From NCBI GenBank assembly GCA_907163345.1, contig CAJQUN010000003.1, positions 29,775,879 to 29,839,878 of the forward strand: a stretch of DNA of 64,000 nt, written 5' to 3'. Source of the stretch: Haberlea rhodopensis. Taxonomy: Eukaryota; Streptophyta; Magnoliopsida; Lamiales; Gesneriaceae. Position numbers and translations under genes: made by a program. This document shows positions 57,460 through 64,000 of this stretch, in pieces. The notes beneath the pieces were generated by a model that saw nothing but the letters and a program-made list of their open reading frames with translations, was not told the DNA's origin and searched no databases. The first letter of the stretch is position 1. Every line of letters begins with the position of its first letter.

Positions 57460-58590
57460 CAAGATCACATAAGTTCGATGCGCGAGCGGATGCGGATGCG
57501 CGAGTGCGTCAATTTTCAAAAAAATTGAGTGCGAGTGCGCCTTAATGCGCCTATTAAAAATTAATAAATAAATATATTTATACATACACACTGATGAAAT
57601 GAAGTTAAATATACATAATATACATCATATTTAACAAACTCACATTATTATTATATTATTTACAAATTTACAATATGAAGTTCTTAACAACTTTGTTGTT
57701 TGCAGCTTTACCATTCTTAAAAAATATTAAAATTAGATTTTATTGAAGGATCTAACATTTGCGGCTTTGCAAAATGTTATAGCCAGTGATACAACGTAAT
57801 TTGAATCTTGTATTTGATCGTTTGTCTAGTAAGGGATCTCCGAAAAATATATTTTAGAAAAAGAAATGAAGTATTAAAGCTTTGCTTTATTTTAAGATAT
57901 AAAATAACGAAATTGAAAAATGAAACCAAATTGTTCATATTTATTTCAACATGTTTGGTAATAGTATGAATTTATTAAAAAATGACTCATATTATTTTCG
58001 GAGACTTATACTATTACATTATGAAATGACTAATATAAAAATTTAAATTAACTCAATAAAAATAAAAGTTTTATTTATAAAATTCATTTTATTAATTTTC
58101 ATGCAAAAAACTAAAATATCAAAATTTTTATTATTTACTCCGCAAAAATGTTACAAAATCACAGATTTATCATACTTTCTTTTATCACATATTTTAATAT
58201 TTCATATGTTATTATGCATTTTCATGATTCATTATCTATCTATTTACCATATGATATATATTCTTATCAACCCAAAATACCTAGAAACCATAAAAATTCA
58301 TCTCAACCCAAAATTGGAGAATTTTTTTATAAATACAAAAAAAAAAAATCGGAGAATTAAGGAGGATTAACAAGATTTGGTAACTTAGTGCGCGACTTAG
58401 TAAATCTTAATGCGCGAATTATGAATTCTTAGTGCGCGAATTATAAAATCTTAGTGCGCGAATTAAAAATTCTTAAAGCGCGAACTAGAAATTCTTAAGT
58501 CGCCTTAATGCGCCGCACGCGCACCCAGTTCGCCAGTTCGCGGCCGGAGCGCCAGTGCGTGGAGGGGGGTAGGAGGATTATGTGACTTAG
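57460..58590. mobile_element. Possible small non-autonomous DNA transposon
   Basis: AT-rich core (57,560-58,370) bounded by GC-rich ends full of GCGC. Left end: gatgcgcgagcggatgcg and gcgccttaatgcgcc. Right end: a tandem repeat of cttagtgcgcgaattat (58382-58500), then gccttaatgcgccgcacgcg. The outermost bases are weakly inverted (left 'gatcacataag', right 'tatgtgactta'). Subterminal repeats of this kind occur in hAT and CACTA relatives. No transposase; the class is unknown. Confidence 0.35.
58382..58500. repeat. Tandem repeat of TTAGTGCGCGAATTA
   Basis: Five imperfect copies of a 22-24 bp unit with core TTAGTGCGCGAATTA; the last copies carry 'aaagcgcgaact'. Confidence 0.75.
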
Positions 58591-60575
58591 AGTATAACTC
58601 GAACTAAATGATGGATTAAACAAGAATATAGAGTCTCATCTTTAATATATATCCATCAAATACATATATTCAAGAAAGATTTAAAATAATTATAAATAAT
58701 GAGCCAAATATTTTTGTAGGAGTATTTGTTTATTTGGTTTTCAATAGAGGTGCCAAAACGAGCCGATCAGCCAAACTCATAACGTAAACGAGCCTAGCTT
58801 GTTTAGGCCCGCCTCGAAACATGTTGAAAACTCCCAAACCGATCCAACCAGAGGCGGGATGAAAGTTAGGCGGATCGATCCGCTAAAAAAATATAATTTT
58901 TATTAAGTTTAATAAATTAAAATTATTAATAAATTTATTATAAATTAATTAATTGACTAATAGACGGATCAACCAATCCAAACGGACCCAACTCACACCC
59001 AAATGGGCTTACCTCTTTAGACCTGCCTTTTATAATTCCTTTTAATCCCTTGCTTTTTCTCATCAATGAAGACAGGAAGGGGGCTCTTGTTTAAGATCTT
59101 TGGTGGCGGACGTAGAAAATTTTAAAGGGTAGGTAAAAAAAAAATTAACATAAAAAAGGAGGGTAAAAAATGTTGGGCAAATTTCGGGTCGGTCCAATTG
59201 GAAAAATATTTTTCGGCCCAAAATAATGTTTTCAAATAAGTCCAATTTCAAAGAAAATGACCAAAATAAGATACATACACTGTTTGATTGAAAATACATG
59301 CACCAGTGCACTTGAGAAAAATTCATGCATCGCTAGACTCAAAGGGTACATATAGCAAAAACACACTTTTTTTAAATTTTACAAGGGGGTGCATTTGATT
59401 ACATGCACTGCTTGAGCCAATCATTACATGTATCTCACGGGTACGTGCACCGATCTACCCATTTTCCAATCATTCATTCGCTTCTTCCTTCGCAGCAGAC
59501 GGCGATGACATATCTTAGATCATCGGGATCCACGAGTTCTTCAATGCGTTCTGTACGGAGTCGAGGAAGCCGTGATATTTGACTGCTCCGGCTATCTTCA
59601 CTTGCATTTGTCAGAGAATCATGCGACATTGCTGTTATTGTGGGCTCGATCATGCAATGCAAACTTGTCAACAAACCCATCACTTTTCACGGCCTAAAAA
59701 TATGAAGAGCAATGAGAAATTAATAAGAAAATCAAATAAGAAACAACAGCGCTAGCCAAATCATGTGATCTCTTTTTTCAGAGTTTTACTCAGAAGCATT
59801 TTCTGTGAACAATAGAAGGTCTCGATTCATGATACTCTGCCTTGGCAATCCACATCTACTATAAAACAAAAAAACGAAGATCCCTCATAAGGGCCCCATT
59901 CCAATTGCAAAAAAAAAGGTGCAGGAGCAAGATGTATTTTAATCATAATTAATTAATCATTTAGATCAGGGTTTAATAAAATAGATTTAGTTGAAAGAAA
60001 TTTTTTTAAAGTTGTATTTAGTTGGAAATAATATAATTTGGATGATTTAGTTGAAAGATGTTTTTCTAGGTGATACATTCTAGTAATTTTCTCAAACAAA
60101 ATTTACGGGGTCAAAATATAATTTTAAGGGGATAAATTATAATATTTTTAAGGGCAAACAACAATTTTTTGGGGGTAATTTTTTTTTTTAAAATAAAAGT
60201 TTAGGGTAATAAAAAATATTTTTTTATTAAGGGATGACACTTGCCTTAATCTTGCGTTAATGTGGCTCTGCCCCTGATTCTCTCCCTACAATCGCTACTA
60301 TTTTCTTAATTCCATTCTTAATCGCACGAATATAACACCAATTTACCATGAATTGTGCCCTAAAAAAACGATAGTAAGCAGGAAACTTGTGTTGGAAAAA
60401 GTGAATTAAAAATGGGAAAATGAGCTCGATCAATCTAGCATTAGTGCTCGATCGATCGAGCTCATCAGAAAAAAAGTTTTTATTTGCTACAGGAGCTCGA
60501 TCGATCTAGCCATGTATCCGATGCATGGAATGATGTGTTCATTCACGTTCGGGTGCGGTTTTTGACGATATGGTG
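58591..60575. other. Intergenic DNA, no supported gene
   Basis: Mostly AT-rich. A minus-strand open frame at 59474-59683 (69 codons, VDPDDLRYVIAVCCEGRSE at its end) has ordinary-looking composition but no motif I know. 59,290-59,450 contains diverged phrases like the minisatellite ('acatgcaccagtgcac'). A perfect 16-bp palindrome GCTCGATCGATCGAGC lies at about 60,448. Confidence 0.45.
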
Positions 60576-61627
60576 TGTTAGGATCGGAGAAGTGTTTAGA
60601 AGGGGGGTGAATAAACACTTGATTCAAATTCGATTTCTTTGTTACTACAGACTGTTAAGTACTGCAGTAGCTTCTCAATTAGTTGCAAGTCAACAGACAC
60701 TGATGATAGTGCGGAAGACGTCTGCTGAACTTGTGAGTAGTAATAACTGAATGATAAATGTAGAAAGTAAATGACACAAGAATTGTTTTTGGAAGTTCGA
60801 AACACAACGCTTCTACGTCTCCCCTTTTTTCTTTGCAGGAATGATTCACTAGAAGACTTTGAGTAATACAATTCTGTTGTACAACCCCGATTCGGCTGGA
60901 TTTACCCCGCTACCATACTGAAACTCCTAGTCTCTCAATCTGTTCAGACACAATCCGTCTGACAGTTACAAAGGGCTTACTCTTCTATCTTAGAATAAAT
61001 AAATTGATAGAGTGAATAAATCTAAGCACAAATGATCCTTAAGCGATCAAATAAAACAATAAGCCGTGCTTGTAATTTTAAGCAGATCGATAAAGCAAAG
61101 TCTTTCGATGATAGTGTTCTGCTCAACTGAATGCTCAAATAAAGTGATTGATTTTTGATCATATATGCGTTTTGAATCTCTTATGTCCGACTCGTGTCAT
61201 GTTTGAGCAGTTTAAGTTGCACCTATATATAAGCATCTATGCCAACGACAATATTTCCTTTTGTGTGCAACTCTATACAACAAGCTGCAGTCTTCTATTT
61301 TAGACACTTTCCCTTCTGGTCTGTTCTTTCGGCGCTTGTCAGATAAGATTTCCTTTATCTATTTACCATTTAAGGTAATCTTCAGTCCTTGGTCTTTTTC
61401 AGCATTAAATGCAACATTAAATGCTTCAATAAATAGCTGTTGATTATTCGGACTGATGAACGAAGCTTACTAACTTAGTCTGTTCTGATCTGATCTGCAT
61501 TGATCTGCGTTGATCTGGTCTGTTCTAATCTGGTTGACATCGATCTGGTCTGTATCGATCCGGTCTGTTTTGTCTTTGACTTTATTGGTCTGGTCTGTTT
61601 TGTCATCTTTAAAATCCATAACCAACA
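60576..61627 (-). repeat. 3' LTR of a second Sirevirus-like element (1,052 bp)
   Basis: Starts tgttaggatcgg and ends accaaca, related along its length to the LTR at 7905-9080. Shared features are gaagtgtttagaagggggg near the left border and the GATCTGGTCTG-type repeats near the right. Just outside the right border a purine tract (minus strand AAAATGGGGAATT) is the polypurine tract, so this is the 3' LTR of a minus-strand element whose body lies to the right. Confidence 0.82.
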
Positions 61628-61921
61628 AATTCCCCATTTTTTATGATGACAAAACCTAGCTTCTTAATCCTTTTATTAAGTCATTTTCTTGTAGAAATTT
61701 CGTTCAGATCGATTAAGTCTTTTTGTTCAAAATAAATGTTCAAAATAAATGAAATATTAAATAAATGAATAAGACTGAGAATTCCGATCAAATGGCTTCT
61801 TATAAACTTGTCTGATGAATACATTTACATATGTTATTCATTACAGACAGTTATATATGTCTTCTATACTGGCTGTTGTTCTGGTCTGCTGTTCTGGTCT
61901 TCATTTATTTCTTCTTTTCCC

Positions 61922-62566
61922 CCTTTTTGTCAGCAGCAATCTCCTGAAGGAAATCTACGATCAGCGTAAGATGAGCGCATATAGCATCTAGGCGATGATC
62001 TTGGGTAAGGAGGAATTTTGCAACTGCAGTTTTGATTTCGGAAGCCAGCTCGATCTGTTCTTTTCTCAGGCTGGTTTATAGGATGATTGCTGAGAGAACA
62101 GATCGTTCAGACCACGCTGAATACTGTTGATGCTCTTCATCATCCTTGAATGAATCAAAATTCGGAGAGGTAGTCCGCTGGCTTTGATGAACTTCTCTTA
62201 CTCGCTGGGAGAGAGAGAAAGTTATCAGATAGCTCTTGAAGGGACTTGACCACTGATGGAGCATAATACGGAGTCTGAAATTTCTTCAGCATGTGACACA
62301 GTCAGCTCTTTCCCTTTTTCAGTCATCACAGCAAAAGAATCAGCAGATTGGCGAGTGTCGGACCGGACTAGTTCCACCAGATCCGTAGAAAATTGATTTA
62401 AAAAAGCCAAATCTGCAGCAGACTGATCTGGAGGAGAGTTTGGTTGAAAAGGCTCCTCAATTTGTAGAGCTCCAACAATGCTGGGCACAACTAGATCAAC
62501 ATCGACAAAGTCTTGAGGGACATTAGTCTGTGGTGCGACTAGTGTGCTGGTCTGCCCCGGAATCAA
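61922..62566 (-). pseudogene. C-terminal remnant of Sirevirus ORF3
   Basis: The part 62225-62566 encodes VDVDLVVPSIVGALQIEEP and FSTDLVELVRSDTRQS, clearly homologous to VDPDLVVSTVVAALQIEEP and FSSDLVTLIRSESHQA in the ORF3 at 1-2306. Further left, in other frames, come QRTTSPNFDSFK and then a tail HRLDAICAHLTLIVDFLQEI-AADKKG ending near 61,922. This supplies the end of ORF3 missing from the first element. Frame breaks lie near 62,080 and 62,240. To the right the element is cut at about 62,555 by glycosylase sequence; gag and pol are absent. Confidence 0.75.
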
Positions 62567-63475
62567 ACCAAATATTCAACAATATCAACGCAGAAAGACG
62601 AGTAGAAGCAACCCTTTATACAATGAAGATTTGAATTTCAGCAAGAAGATAATTACACCAGAAGCAGGGGATCCTCTGGAAGTGGAAGAAGAGGGACTCA
62701 TCCGAGACGCACCAAATCCGACCAACGTTTGTATCAACCTTGTGCAACATCAAAGCCTATTAGTGAGGAAGTCATACTTGATTAACTAAAAATATTATCC
62801 TAATCCACAATAAAATCTTACTGGGAAGGCATGGTGACGAAGCGTCAAGAGTCTCACACTCAGTACTCTTCAAGCCAAGTCCAGGTATACTCAATAAGTA
62901 ATCCCTAAACAAAACGGAAACAAGTACACGATAAATTCAGCTAAGATAAACAATAATGATATCATTATGTGATTGCAATAATAAAAATTGCATAGTTTGT
63001 TTAACTGCTTATGGATCTTACTTTCCTTTATCAGGTGGAACATCTCTTAACCACTCTAGATCAATAGTTTCATGATCTTCAATCATTCGATCAAAGAAAG
63101 CCTGCAAGATACAAGTGAAGGAAGAACTTTTGAAACCATAGAAATAAGATTTAATTATTTCCTTTCCTCAAAACCACACTTTCAAGAGATGAAATTATAT
63201 TGGACCTTGATTCTACCAGCAAGAATGTTGTTCATCCCCCGTTCCACGACCACCTTAGCAACCTCTTCAACTGATGTCGGTCTAACTGCTTCCCAATTGA
63301 CAGAATCAATGTTATCATTTTCTACCAGCAGTAAATCCTCTCTATGTATAGAAGAATTCTCACTGGTACAAGGTTCCGAAATGGTGGTTGAACTTTTATG
63401 AGCAGAGGAATCTGGAAAACCCGGAGCTGCGACTCCAAATTTGGTATTGCCTATTCCTCGATCACAAGAACTTGC
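62553..63475 (-). pseudogene. Inverted glycosylase fragment next to the truncated Sirevirus
   Basis: Reading on the minus strand from 63,475: linker sequence (SSCDRGIGNTKFGVAAPGFP), then the fused NIDSVNWEAVR exon, exon with IDLEWLRDVPPD (62,995-63,105 region) and exon GLGLKSTECVRLLTLRH (about 62,820-62,900). It ends in a plus-oriented leftover of the next exon and its 3' flank (62,553-62,745), joined head-on as in the palindromes at 37.8 and 51.4 kb. The same inverted-arm junction (atcaaccttgtgcaacatc) is present at 62,743. Confidence 0.82.
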
Positions 63476-64000
63476 AGCAATTTTACACTCATGAAGATAA
63501 TATGACTTCGTGTGACAAGAGCATAGGTATTTTGAAATTTGGAGCTTCACAGAGCAATGCTTGTGCTTTAAGATCAGATAACACATCTGATTTGGATGTT
63601 ACTGCAGCGAGTTGTTTGACTAAATCTCAAGATCTCACGGCAGATCTTGGAAACATAAATATCAATTGTTCAAGTGTTATAGGCAAGAATAATGAATCTT
63701 CTGAAGGAAGAAACGAACGCCAAGTCAAAGAGAAGCAAAAAAGCCCTGTTAAGTGGGATGACTTGAGGAAAAAATATTCTTGTAAATCAAAAGATTCCGT
63801 GAATGATAACATTGATTCTGTCAACTGGGAAGCAGTTAGACAGACATCAGTTGAAGAGGTTGCTAAGGTGGTCGTGGAACGGGGGATGAACAACATTCTT
63901 GCTGGTAGAATCAAGGTCCAATATAATTTCATCTCATGAAAGTGTGGTTTTGGGGAAAGAAAAATAATTAAATCTCATTTCTATGGTTTCAAAAGTTCTT
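63476..64000 (+). pseudogene. Forward glycosylase exon, best preserved copy, runs off the window
   Basis: After the inverted piece the plus-strand gene resumes at cagcaattttacactcatg, as at 25,249. The open frame continues without a stop through FGASQSNACALRSDNTSD, QVKEKQKSPVKWDDLRKK and NIDSVNWEAVRQTSVEEVAK to AGRIK, with the donor GT after 63,915. Here the stretch around NININCSSVIGKNNESSEG is intact, whereas the 25.4-kb copy has a small deletion and a frame change. The remaining catalytic exons would lie right of the window. It may belong to a more complete gene copy. Confidence 0.82.

Noticed and set aside
58101..58370. 89-codon hydrophobic frame
   Set aside because: AT-rich composition (Ile, Lys, Leu, Tyr) and a poly-A run explain it; no homologous pattern.

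Overview
This is nuclear DNA from a flowering plant. The signs are genes with introns and GT-AG splice sites, a plant Sirevirus-type Ty1/copia element, a Tekay/Del-type Ty3/gypsy chromovirus, fragments of a DEMETER/ROS1-family 5-methylcytosine DNA glycosylase, broken copies of the plastid ribosome-binding factor RbfA, and one apparently intact small nuclear gene for mitochondrial ATP synthase subunit e. The species cannot be named from the sequence. No tRNA, rRNA or CRISPR array was found. Almost everything is repeat or pseudogene.

Layout. 1-9080: most of a Sirevirus-like copia element on the minus strand (env-like ORF3, pol, gag, tRNA-Met primer site, 5' LTR), inserted in an older copia gag remnant. 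9416-11145: no recognisable gene. 11146-20192: a minus-strand Tekay/Del-like gypsy element with two LTRs of about 2 kb and broken gag-protease-RT-RNaseH-integrase-chromodomain frames. 20193-21251: AT-rich. 21252-26235: a plus-strand DEMETER/ROS1-like glycosylase pseudogene, interrupted by a short copia element that has decayed to an array of four LTRs and broken by a fold-back inversion.

26249-55688 is a tandem segmental duplication of two units (26249-42175 and 42176-55688). Each unit holds, in order: an unrecognised repeated coding fragment; a Mutator-like element with a huge 20-bp minisatellite and a minus-strand domain fragment; an RbfA pseudogene; a palindromic pair of glycosylase exons; a short LTR with primer site; a second copy of the unrecognised fragment; a cut-down Mutator-like end with a second minisatellite; a second RbfA 3' end; and the last exon of the ATP synthase e gene. 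Only unit 1 carries a 2-kb gypsy solo LTR inside the minisatellite, so that insertion followed the duplication.

55565-57036: the full three-exon ATP synthase subunit e gene (minus strand). 57120-60575: AT-rich DNA with a possible small DNA transposon. 60576-62566: the 3' end of a second Sirevirus of the same family. 62553-64000: another inverted-then-forward pair of glycosylase fragments running off the window.

The only probable working host gene is ATP synthase e. The most interesting biology is the repeated, inverted, partly transcribable fragments of a DNA demethylase gene. They could form long hairpin RNA against the functional family members (inference, not shown). I saw no clearly new protein system.
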